Positions 45,023 to 53,217 of a DNA stretch of 64,000 bases are shown here, one piece after another. The notes beneath the pieces are model-generated. The model ran no database searches. It was not told the origin of the DNA and was given only the letters and a program-made list of their open reading frames with translations. The position numbers and the translations under genes are program-made. Source of the stretch: CAZLYF01 sp964586835 (GTDB taxonomy: Bacteria; Bacillota; Clostridia; Christensenellales; Aristaeellaceae). The DNA lies in assembly GCA_964586835.1 (NCBI GenBank), contig CAZPIC010000009.1, forward strand, positions 4,005-68,004, in the 5' to 3' direction. Numbering within the stretch: position 1 is the stretch's first letter; each line of letters begins with the position of its first letter.

Positions 45023-45530
45023 GTCAACGAGCAGCGAAGGATGCTCAAGGCAGCTTGAGAAGTACTACCATAAAAGCGAGCATTGTAGTCTGGGCGAGAC
45101 CTCGCCCAGAACCGCGTTTACCCTGGACACGCGCCTGCTGGCGTTTGTGGCGCACGAAAAGCTCCGCGAGGCATTCTTGCATACTGAAGAGCGCCAGGTC
45201 GACAAGACGGGCTGCCTCAGCTTCAAGGGAAGGCTCTTCGAATCGGGCATGAAGCTCACCGGACAGAAGGTCCTGGTCGTCTGTGGCCCGGCCTTCCTGG
45301 ACGAGATCGAGATCCGCATGAAGGATGTCGACCCGGCGACAGCGCGACCCGTAACGGTCGGGCCCTTCTGTAGATACGCCACCGATGGCGGGAGCGTGGA
45401 CACCCCCGCGCCCGAGAATTCCCGGCTGCTCAAGGCGCTCGACCGGGCCCGCGCGTCACGGCAGGGCAGCGCAGGTAACGCTACCAGCTTCCGCAAGACG
45501 CTTGAAATGGGGGACGGCAGCGATGGTTGA
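45021..45530 (+). pseudogene. Transposase C-terminal fragment (relic, copy 1)
   Basis: From about 45050 the frame reads LEKYYHKSEHCSLGETSPRT then FTLDTRLLAFVAHEKLREAF and DKTGCLSFKGRLFESGMK, which fits the C-terminal part and Mu-type beta-barrel of a DDE transposase paired with an AAA ATPase. The catalytic core is missing, so only about 150 residues of a protein normally over 400 remain. It overlaps the start of the ATPase relic in the usual transposase-then-ATPase order. Confidence 0.6.
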
Positions 45531-46321
45531 GTCCTTCTTCGGCATGAAGCATACGCCCTTCACATCCTCCATCCTCCGCTTCCCTGTATCTGTCACAGCA
45601 GTTCGAAGAGGCACTGGGACGCCTCGTCTGCGCGGCCGACAAGCAGATGTTCGTCATGGTCACCTCGGAAGTCAGCTGCGGCAAGACCACGGCGCTGCGC
45701 AGGTTCAGGGACAGCCTGGACAAGTCCGCCTATGTCTGCCTGTACCTCTCCGACTCTCGCCTGCAGCCGCGCTGGCTGTATAACGGCATGTTAGAACAGC
45801 TCGATGCGGAGCAAAAATTCTACCGTGGCGACGCCAGACGGCTCCTCCACCAGCACCTCGCCATTATCCGCGCTGTGAACGGCAAGCGGGTCGTCACCAC
45901 GATCGACGAATCCCATCTCCTGGAGCGCGACACCCTGGAGGATCTGCGCTTCCTCCCCAACTACAATATGGATTCCCAGAACCACATAGCACTAATCCTC
46001 GCCGGACAGAGCGAGCTCTGGGACAAGCTGAACAAGCAGGCCTACGCTGCCATTCGGCTGCGGATCGACCTCAAGCGTGAGATCCCCCAGCTTGACCGCG
46101 CCCAATGCGAACAGTGCGTCACTACCCACCTCGATGTCGCGGAGGGGAGATAGGACATCTTTTCCGACGCGGTGCTGGACGAAATCTTCAAGGTTTCAGC
46201 CAGTGTTCCCCGCGCCATCAGCAAAGTCTGCTTCCATTCGCTGCTCAGTGCAGAGCAGCGAATGAAGAAAATCGTGGACGACCACCTGGTCAGGCTTGTG
46301 GTGAGCGGCGGGCTGGCCTGA
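45523..46321 (+). pseudogene. Transposon AAA ATPase (TniB/ExeA-like), frameshifted with an internal stop (copy 1)
   Basis: The frame opens MVESFFGMKHTPFT, then shifts by one base near 45575; the other frame continues LYLSQQFEEALGRLVCAADK and on through the ATP-binding region SEVSCGKTTALRR and TTIDESHLLERDTLE. A TAG at 46151-46153 interrupts it, after which the same frame continues to its natural end near VDDHLVRLVVSGGLA. Intact, it would be about 265 residues. These ATPases choose targets for or activate a partner transposase. Two lesions show the element is dead. Confidence 0.75.
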
Positions 46322-46490
46322 CTTTGCCTTGGCAAGGTCCGCAGCCACGCGCTCTTCATGGGCGCGCGGTTGTTTCTTTCCCTGATTCGCGGCATCCTTC
46401 TTCGTCATTCTACGGCAAGCCCTTCGTCTTTTCGCAGCGCCCCCCTCAAGCAGTTTCTGGACATCTCGTTCCGGCTACAATAATGTCGAT
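46322..46490 (+). mobile_element. 3' end of transposon relic, copy 1
   Basis: Past the ATPase end, about 165 bases remain alignable by eye to the region after the second relic (minus strand, about 48058-48230), including GGCAAGCCCTTCGTCTTTTC versus AGCAAGCCCTTAGTCTTTTC and CTCAAGCAGTTTCTGGACAT versus CTCAAGCAGTTCCTGGACAT. Similarity stops near 46485, which probably marks the element's end. From there to 46772 nothing is recognised. Confidence 0.55.
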
Positions 46491-46772
46491 TCAATCCTAC
46501 CCGATATCCATTCTGTAAAGGACGCTCAAATTCGGCGCTGCTTCCATAGCGTCGCGAGTCTAGAAATTTCCTGAACATCCTGCACCATAAACGCAAACAC
46601 CGCACAACCAAAGCATGAGAGAATCCTCGTCCAAATCTTTGAGTCCGGGAGTCTTTCGAATCCTGCGCCCTATGATAATGCATTACATTCATCGGAAGTG
46701 GAGTGCTATTCCTCAGAAAATAGCAAACTACAAGGGTTTTAGATCTGCAGTTATTCGTCTTCCAAATGGTTT

Positions 46773-47918
46773 TTAACGGAACAAAACAACCATAAGCTGA
46801 GAGCAAAGAACCACCAGCACAAGAGCTACTGGATAAGTTGCTGCATAGGCTCCAGCCACATCGTCAGTTCCAGCGACAGAGATCAGCGCACCCAAAGCAG
46901 GCGTAGAGGTCATGCCGCCAGTAATAGCACCAAGGCTATCCAGAATATTCATCTTAAGATATTTTGTGGCAATGATGTATCCAACGAACATCGGAACGAG
47001 CGTTATAGCAGCGCCATAAAGCAAAAGCATGACACCTTCCTGCTTCAAAGTAAAAATGAAGCCCGACCCACCGTCAACACCAGCGCCGATCAGAAAAAGC
47101 ATCAATCCAAATTCACGCAACGTTTCCAGCATGGATTTTCGAACCGTAAGATCAAGCGGCCCAATATAAGAAAATCGCCCAAACACCAAGCCTATCAGGA
47201 GTGGTCCTCCCGTGGTTCCCAAGGTGAATGTAGCGCCATAGCCAAGTGGAATTGTAATATTGCCCAGCAGCAATCCCAAAACTGCTACAGCTGTGAAAAC
47301 AAAAAATCCGCTGGCATCAAGCTTGAAATGCTGTCTGGTGTGTGGTTGTTTTTCAACTATGTTTCTCGCTTGAAAAACAGCAATTTCTGCTTTTATGTTC
47401 ACCCTCAAGAGCTTTGGAAGCAACTGTACAAACAAAACCACACCGATCACACCAAACGGATAGGCTATAGCATAACCAATCGCCGCGGAGGGAGCTTGAG
47501 CTCCCGCTGCTTCTTGAGCCGCTGCGAGACCCGGTGTACTTGTCAACGCGCCCGCAAGCAGACCTGAAGCTAATTCTGCACGGATGCCCGTGAGGGCTAT
47601 CAAAGTGCCGCATACCAGGCTACCAATCAGCACAATAATCGCGCCCAATAACACGTAATTTCCAGCATTACGAACGAAACTTCGAAAAAAACTTGGCCCG
47701 GAAATAAGGCCGACAGACGCCACAAACAGCACGAGCCCGATGTTTCTGACGAGTGAAGGCAAAGTGCAGCCAAAATGACCAAATATGAGTGCCACAAACA
47801 AGACGCCGGAAGTACCCCCTTTTATACCCCCAATTTTAATACTGCCGATTAGATATCCCAACGCTGCAATCATAAACACGGCCATCAAAGGATTCATTGT
47901 GGATATAAACTGATGCAT
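46773..47918 (-). CDS. AspT/YidE/YbjL-family transporter
   Basis: A 381-residue inner-membrane protein with about ten hydrophobic segments and two internally similar halves, each with the family motif: TSTPGLAAAQEA in the first and TSTPALGALISVAG in the second. This is the aspartate:alanine exchanger duplication fold. The central regulatory TrkA_C/RCK domain of E. coli YidE is absent, so it is a short form. Substrate unknown; family members move dicarboxylates or amino acids. GGAGG lies 6 bases before the ATG and a near-consensus promoter lies upstream. The gene is clearly more AT-rich than the core and is flanked on both sides by inverted copies of a dead transposon, pointing to acquisition. 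Confidence 0.85.
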   Translation of the reverse strand: MHQFISTMNPLMAVFMIAALGYLIGSIKIGGIKGGTSGVLFVALIFGHFGCTLPSLVRNIGLVLFVASVGLISGPSFFRSFVRNAGNYVLLGAIIVLIGSLVCGTLIALTGIRAELASGLLAGALTSTPGLAAAQEAAGAQAPSAAIGYAIAYPFGVIGVVLFVQLLPKLLRVNIKAEIAVFQARNIVEKQPHTRQHFKLDASGFFVFTAVAVLGLLLGNITIPLGYGATFTLGTTGGPLLIGLVFGRFSYIGPLDLTVRKSMLETLREFGLMLFLIGAGVDGGSGFIFTLKQEGVMLLLYGAAITLVPMFVGYIIATKYLKMNILDSLGAITGGMTSTPALGALISVAGTDDVAGAYAATYPVALVLVVLCSQLMVVLFR

Positions 47919-48008
47919 AAAGCCCCTCCAAATGATGGAAACACCCTTCATATGAATCCAATCTGAAGCATCCTGTCAGTGTAGAGCGAAGGTAACTTAA
48001 CGGTGTGG

Positions 48009-48038
48009 ATTATAATACTAATAGAAAATGTATGTCAA
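48009..48038 (-). promoter_or_regulatory. Promoter for the AspT-like transporter
   Basis: A perfect TTGACA (48033-48038), an 18-base spacer and a perfect TATAAT (48009-48014). It lies about 20 bases outside the end of recognisable similarity to the second transposon relic, so it may be at the junction between element and host DNA. Confidence 0.8.
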
Positions 48039-48057
48039 CTCTCGATTCATCATCTGT

Positions 48058-48470
48058 TGCTGCAGCTGGGATGGGATGTCCAGGAACTGCTTGAGCGGAA
48101 AGCCACGAAAAGACTAAGGGCTTGCTGCGGAATGGCGAGGAAGGATACCGTGGCATCTGGGGAAAGGAGCAGCCGCACGCCCACGAAAAGCACGCAGCTG
48201 CAGACCTTGGTGAGGCAACATCAAGCCAACTCACCACAAGCCAAGCCCATGGGTCGTCCGCGATTTTCTTCATGCGCCGCTCAGCACTGAACCGTGCATG
48301 AAATAGACTTTGTCGATGACGCGGGGAGCGCCGTCCGGAAACTGGAAGATTTCGTCCAGCGCCGCATCGGAGAAGATGAGGAGAACGCACAGCTCCCCCA
48401 GGGTGCAGCGCTCCAGGAGATGGGGTTCGCCAACCATAGTGACAACCAGCTTGTCGCTCACCGAAATATA
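48058..48470 (-). pseudogene. Transposon ATPase and 3' end relic (copy 2, inverted)
   Basis: A heavily decayed minus-strand copy of the ATPase seen at 45.5-46.3 kb. One frame retains VVTMVGEPHLLERCTLGELC joined by a deletion to FSDAALDEIFQFPDGAPRVI, and another retains ERRMKKIADDPWAWLVVSW. The region after it matches the 3' end of copy 1. It has several frameshifts and an internal deletion of about 100 codons, so it is older or more decayed than copy 1. Confidence 0.65.
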
Positions 48471-48474
48471 TCAA

Positions 48475-48718
48475 GCCTGTTCATGATTTGTCCCCAGCTG
48501 TTTGGCACTTCCATAATAAAGCGAAGGCGGCGAACCGCCGCCGCCTCTCGCTTCGAGAAATCTCGTGAATCGTTAGGTCCACCCTTTTTCGTTGCCTTCT
48601 CCTAAACACGGATTGCCGTAACCAGAAGCATACACGAAGTATGTCGATTTTACTGTCCTGGCAGCTCAACCTTTTCAAAGGCCCACACTCTAGGGTCCCA
48701 TTAAAAGACGTCAACTGT
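48475..48718. other. Non-coding stretch
   Basis: About 240 bases with no recognised gene or structure; contains stop-rich remnants only. Confidence 0.5.
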
Positions 48719-49270
48719 TTATTCGTTCGTGATCTGCATGTCGGTCAGGAAATCTATTGCCAGCTGTATCTGTGCGTCTGTGAGTGTAATCCCAGAAACG
48801 CCGGGCTCTATTAAAACAGCAACTTCATAGCCTTTGTAGACCGTGATGATCTCTACATGAGGATCTGCGTCTGATTTCTCTCTAATCAAAATGAGCTTTG
48901 TCCCCATGCCGGTCTCTGTGATCCAGTGTTCCGGTTCGTCATAATGTTCCTGAAAGATAGCGATTAGCTCGCTTACCTCGTCCTCGGCAAAATCGTTTAG
49001 CGTGCGGCCATCGTATAGTTCACTCAGCGCTATGGTGAACATTGCCCGAAGCTCCTGTGGGTCTTCCGGTGTCAGATACGCAAGATAGGTCGTCTGATTC
49101 ACCCACTGCTCTTCATAAGCGTAGCCCTCTGGCACGCGTACAACCACCTGAAAAGCACCACCCATGGTTACTGTCTGTATTCTTTCCTCCGCTATGACAG
49201 GCAATGAGGCGGTTGTAAGAGCGATAGTGATCATAAACGCTGCCAAAAACAAACAAAGATTTCTTTTCAT
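48719..49270 (-). CDS. Secreted hypothetical protein
   Basis: A 183-residue protein with a signal peptide (MKRNLCLFLAAFMITIALTT, cleavage near PVIA-EE) and an acidic mature part of mixed alpha/beta character. No catalytic motif or known domain is recognised. GGGAGG lies 5 bases before the ATG. It follows the SH3-domain gene on the same strand by 46 bases, so the two probably share a transcript. The pattern QTVTMGGAFQVVVRVPEGYA near the mature start suggests a compact beta domain. Confidence 0.7.
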   Translation of the reverse strand: MKRNLCLFLAAFMITIALTTASLPVIAEERIQTVTMGGAFQVVVRVPEGYAYEEQWVNQTTYLAYLTPEDPQELRAMFTIALSELYDGRTLNDFAEDEVSELIAIFQEHYDEPEHWITETGMGTKLILIREKSDADPHVEIITVYKGYEVAVLIEPGVSGITLTDAQIQLAIDFLTDMQITNE

Positions 49271-49316
49271 AGGAGCCTCCCACTTGCTTTCGTTCTCTCA
49301 TCCATTACATATACGA

Positions 49317-49943
49317 TCAGTTTGTAGATCCAACGCCTGAGTTGTCCAGCATGTATTTACGAACCATAAAACCGACCTGGCCTGTTACACGGTCCTCCAC
49401 CTGTGCCCATGTGCTATTCTGTGCGATCACATACAGCTCATAACCATTGTAACAACGCTGCATGACATGCACGTCGGTTGAGGGCGCCCAGCGCATATTA
49501 ACAAAACCACCTGCACGGGAGGGGCGCGCTTTCACCTGGTAGGGTGTGACAGACTGCATCTTCTGAAACTGAGCGTTGACCATTGCCAAGGTGTCATCGA
49601 CTATTTGTGGAGCAGAGGGTTTTTTCTTGGGGGCTGGTTTGTCAAGCACCAGGTAGCGGGTCATGACCCAACCGTCCCTATCTGGAGATCCATAATGGAT
49701 CAGTGCCCAGCTGTCGCTGTCCTCAAAATCAAAAACGACCACGGGTGTCCCATAGGCAATGGTATCGATCACTTGTCCTCCGGGCGCCGAACGGACATTC
49801 AAGTTCTTGCCGTTTTCAGTGTAAACAAAAAAGTATGGCGATGCAGCCTGGGAAGGAGGCATGAAGACTAATAGGGTCGCGATGGCAAGCAGCATGGCGG
49901 CTGCCTTTCGGGCACTGCAGTAATTTGTCTTTTCTCTCCTCAT
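49317..49943 (-). CDS. Secreted protein with two bacterial SH3 domains
   Basis: A 208-residue exported protein: signal peptide at about 10-34 (ending MPPSQA), a first SH3b domain at about 38-100 (LNVRSAPGGQVIDTIAYG, GWVMTRYLV), a Pro/Lys linker, and a second SH3b-like domain at about 140-200 (VNMRWAPSTDVHVMQRCYNG). SH3b domains bind cell-wall peptides; no hydrolase domain is attached. The ATG follows AGGAGGGT. A promoter with consensus TTGACA lies upstream. Confidence 0.8.
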   Translation of the reverse strand: MRREKTNYCSARKAAAMLLAIATLLVFMPPSQAASPYFFVYTENGKNLNVRSAPGGQVIDTIAYGTPVVVFDFEDSDSWALIHYGSPDRDGWVMTRYLVLDKPAPKKKPSAPQIVDDTLAMVNAQFQKMQSVTPYQVKARPSRAGGFVNMRWAPSTDVHVMQRCYNGYELYVIAQNSTWAQVEDRVTGQVGFMVRKYMLDNSGVGSTN

Positions 49944-49968
49944 GACAATCACCCTCCTGTTTTTCTTA

Positions 49969-49998
49969 AAAATAGATGACTCACTCATTGCTTGTCAA
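49969..49998 (-). promoter_or_regulatory. Promoter for the SH3-domain/secreted protein pair
   Basis: TTGACA (49993-49998), an 18-base spacer and TATTTT (49969-49974), 26 bases before the SH3-domain gene start. Confidence 0.6.
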
Positions 49999-50586
49999 TT
50001 CATGACAGACGCACTGGTCTCGAAAAGCGAGAGCCTAAGTCTGTCCACTGACATCAATTCCCTCAGCGTCCGTTACTCACCTGGTTCCTTCTCTCAACCC
50101 CGCTGATAGGCAAAGGAAGGATACGTTTCGCAAATGAAACCTGAAGCAGAGCGAAAACCAGTCATCTTACTGCCCCAATCCCCATCATCAGGGCCTCATG
50201 GGCATCCTCGACATACCCTGTACCAATCATTCCGGTTCAGCACACCCAGGGCGAACAAGTTGTCTTCCACGTCTTGTGAAATAACTGTCTTGAAGGTGGA
50301 TTGATATCACTTTCTTGGCAGCGTCGAGGAAGAACAAACGTTCTCCGCCTCCAACATGGTCAACCGATCATTATTCACCACCCTCATATCTTTCAATAAA
50401 CCCCTATCCATCTCCCCTTTCGCCTTGTATACAATATGCCCAGGCGTGTATTTGGATCGTCTCCCTTAAACTATTTAGCAACATCCATCGCAGTGAATTC
50501 TAATGAATTTACACAGATTTTCAGGGTTTGGGCGTAGTTGCGAACATCAGTACACTCTTCGTTTCCTATTGGACTTATGAAAACTA
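49999..50586. other. Non-coding stretch
   Basis: About 590 bases without a supported gene. The only longer open frame (50315-50503, plus) has no ribosome binding site and low-complexity composition. No RNA fold was recognised. Confidence 0.5.
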
Positions 50587-51543
50587 TCAGATGAAAGGTG
50601 CTGCTGCTGCCAATAGTGTTTCAGAAGAAGCGTCTGTGACCACCGCGACAGCCTGATTGATGCCTGCCTCCTCATCAAACCATGTGATCAGTCCCTCTCC
50701 GCCGGGATTGTAGCTGAAAATCGCCTCAAAGGGGCCAATCGACGCAATTTCCCATCTGGACCATGGATGGTGTACCCCAGATACATTCATGGCTTCAACG
50801 CCTTTACGCGTCCAGTAGACCTGCTGCTTGCCTTCCAGCTCATAGCGGACTGCTGCCAGGTAATCGGTACTATTGGTAACAAAGAGGTAATACTGTGGAT
50901 TTTCGGCACCCTCGGGCACTTGAGGAGTAAAATCCAGGGCCTTGGTCACAGCCTCAGCATGGGTTTTCTCAGCCCAGGCCAGTATGGGTAGTATGATGCC
51001 TTCAAGGCCTTCACCAGGCACCTCCGGGGGCTCTTCCTGCTGCCACTCGGCCATATCATTGGCCAAGACCATCAGTTTTTCTAGCGTTGCACCTTCATCC
51101 ATTGAGAAAGAGTAGGTCGAACTCTGCAGGACATCATACCACTGGACAACGCCTGGACCGCCCTCCACAAACATTACACGACCCTCGAATACACCGATGT
51201 GCATTCCGCGGTCAAAAGCCCAGTCATAGTACATGCCTGAGAGATCCTGCAACTCTTCCGTTTGCGCCCCGCGGAGCACACATCGCACACCATGGTATTC
51301 GAACATCGCCTGGGCGATGATCACACCGTCAGGATCATCCTTAGGAGCATCAATATAGCTGTAGTCAGCGGTATCCACGTCTCCAGGCAGCGAGGGCAGA
51401 AAGAAGTCTTCACCGGCGGCCTTTTCCGCCCCTTCACGGGTTGTCTCATGGATGGGATTGGGCAAGCCTACTTCCGCTAAAGAAGCTGGAATGAGGGATG
51501 CCAACAAGGTCAGGACAAACAGGAGGCTGATGAGTTTTTTCAT
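50587..51543 (-). CDS. Secreted hypothetical protein (DUF4367-like)
   Basis: A 318-residue exported protein with signal peptide MKKLISLLFVLTLLASLIPA, cleaved near SLA-EV. The part at about 25-130 (GLPNPIHETTREGAEKAAGE, then GVIIAQAMFEYHGVRCVLRG) resembles the beta-rich domains of Clostridial exported proteins sometimes labelled DUF4367; this is a loose likeness. A second domain after about 190 has no match known to me. The ATG follows AAAGGAAG. A perfect inverted repeat lies in its leader at 51568-51592. Confidence 0.7.
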   Translation of the reverse strand: MKKLISLLFVLTLLASLIPASLAEVGLPNPIHETTREGAEKAAGEDFFLPSLPGDVDTADYSYIDAPKDDPDGVIIAQAMFEYHGVRCVLRGAQTEELQDLSGMYYDWAFDRGMHIGVFEGRVMFVEGGPGVVQWYDVLQSSTYSFSMDEGATLEKLMVLANDMAEWQQEEPPEVPGEGLEGIILPILAWAEKTHAEAVTKALDFTPQVPEGAENPQYYLFVTNSTDYLAAVRYELEGKQQVYWTRKGVEAMNVSGVHHPWSRWEIASIGPFEAIFSYNPGGEGLITWFDEEAGINQAVAVVTDASSETLLAAAAPFI

Positions 51544-51567
51544 TGGTGACACTTCCTTTCATGCATT

Positions 51568-51592
51568 TTCTGTATCATCAAATGATACAGAA
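51568..51592. repeat. Perfect 11-bp inverted repeat in the leader of the secreted protein gene
   Basis: TTCTGTATCAT-CAA-ATGATACAGAA: 11 perfect pairs around 3 bases, 25-49 bases before the start codon of the gene at 50587-51543. There is no T-run on either side, so it is not a terminator. It suits a dimeric repressor operator or an RNA hairpin near the ribosome binding site. Confidence 0.6.
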
Positions 51593-51752
51593 GGGGAATC
51601 GATTTCCTTGAATAATCTGCCTCCAACTTCTGCACCAGTTGGTGAATTCGTAAAGACCGTTCTATAACATACGATTACCATATCGGTCCCGACCGCACTG
51701 TAACATATGCCAGTGGGGCGTTCAAGCGTAAGTTTTCAATTATTATGCACTA

Positions 51753-52316
51753 TCAATCCCATTCGGTCGTTTTTCTCTTGGGACGCCCGCGTTGTTTCGG
51801 GCGTTTGTGTTGGGAGGCATAGTCAGGTGCACGCCCCGGAGGAATGGGAAATCCATAAGCGTTGCATATCTCCACCTGCGCCCCTGCGAAAGGCGTGATG
51901 TGCTTTGCTTTCCCTGTGTGTTCGATGCACCTGATCGGGCGCATCTCGTCGAGTACCTCAAGTGATGAAGAGAACTGATCTTTGAGTGCTGTCGTCTTCC
52001 AAACATGGCGGAGATGTGAACTGAGGATCAAGCCAACGAATAGGATAAACAGCCTGCCGTTTTTACCTTCTTCGGACCCATTAGCTGTTTGTCGCAGACC
52101 ATCTGACTTTTCATCTGTTGAAAGTACTTTTCCTGTTCATCACGCAAGCGGTATGTACAGAAGGTTTCCATCGCGGAGAACTCCAGCTTGTGTGTTAGGA
52201 TGGCGGAGAATCCCGAAAGGCGTTTTGCCTTCGCGATCTTCTTTTCATTCTCCTTGTAAGACCGGATCACCCGAGTGACCGGGTCATAGCTGATTTCGTA
52301 GTATTGCTTCGCCAGT
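51753..52316 (-). pseudogene. IS4-superfamily transposase relic
   Basis: Minus-strand remains of the C-terminal half of a DDE transposase: LRDEQEKYFQQMKSQMVCDK, then after a frameshift near 52095 GKNGRLFILFVGLILSSHLR and DEMRPIRCIEHTGKAKHITP. The conserved YxxRDEQEKYF-type glutamate region points to the IS4/IS1634 group (DDE_Tnp_1). The 5' two thirds, with the first two catalytic aspartates, are missing. Confidence 0.65.
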
Positions 52317-52384
52317 TAAACCTTACGCTAATCCAGAAGCGTAGGTGATCGTATGTGAGAAGAAAAATCCTCGGGTCATGTCAA

Positions 52385-52780
52385 TCTGGCGTTGAACGGA
52401 CTTCAGGTGGAAACGGCCATTGTGCTCGAACTCACTTCCACTGCGGAAACTGAGTCGTTTGCTGATCGCTCGCTTCATGTCGCAGTTGAGCAATTTGTCT
52501 GGGTTGCACTCCGGAACATAGGGGGGGAAATAGAACTCCTCAATCTCATCCCTGTGCTTTACAAGTCATGCTGACACCTTTTTCGCATGATGAATCCCTG
52601 GGTTATCCAGAATCAAAGACACCTTCCTCCTGCTGCCGTAAGCCAAGCATCGCATGAAATCAATGGGTTCATCCATGTTCATGTTGTCCTTTTGCAGGAC
52701 AAGCGGAAGCTTCCCGCGGTTGGAAATGGCTCAAATAGTAGCTAAATTTATCCGTGCCCCTCTCTCTGGTCTTCAAGATG
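52385..52780 (-). pseudogene. IS630-family transposase relic
   Basis: Minus-strand remains read AISNRGKLPLVLQKDNMNMD, then RKVSLILDNPGIHHAKKVSA, a TGA stop, and EEFYFPPYVPECNPDKLLNC. These are the DDE-domain blocks of IS630 transposases, with the normally conserved NPDE altered to NPDK. Further in-frame stops occur upstream. The element is dead and lacks its 5' part. Confidence 0.7.
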
Positions 52781-53168
52781 TCCGTACCAGAGAAGGGATT
52801 TCGCCAGACCTTTGCCAATACCCAGCACCTGACCCCGCTGCTACAGCAAATCGAGCGTTTTGCGCTGCGCACCCTGATAAAAGAAGGAAACCATCAGAAA
52901 CTCAGGAGCATTCCAGTTCCTTTGAGCCTCTCTGGCATTCCATTCTTCTAGAACTCAGCTTCAAAATGACGTACCGCATTGTCCTGCTTGTGCTCTGGCT
53001 CGCATCTTTTAAGACCGTGAATCATCCAGGGTACATTTTTACCAGCCTAATGAACCATTGTAATGGCCACTTCATATTACTCGAACATATCACATTGGCC
53101 TTTATTCTGCAGAACACGCGGGTCCAGAATGCTGATCCTTTTACAGGCATCCCCTGAACATCTCAAGC
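52781..53168. other. Non-coding stretch
   Basis: About 390 bases with no supported gene; probably eroded mobile-element DNA continuous with the IS630 relic, but no motif could be matched. Confidence 0.45.
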
Positions 53169-53205
53169 GGTTGCCGCGCAGTACTCAAGATACTGCGCGG
53201 CAACC
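53169..53205. other. Perfect 15-bp hairpin after the sugar ABC binding-protein gene
   Basis: GGTTGCCGCGCAGTA and TACTGCGCGGCAACC pair perfectly around a 7-base loop. No T-run follows on the minus strand and only an A-rich stretch follows on the plus strand. It sits 13 bases after the stop of the binding-protein gene, so it may protect the 3' end of the message or act with Rho or as part of a repeated element. Confidence 0.6.
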
Positions 53206-53217
53206 AAAGAAAAAGTA

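Noticed and set aside
50315..50503. 62-codon plus-strand open frame
   Set aside because: Low-complexity Pro/Ser/Tyr composition and no start signal.
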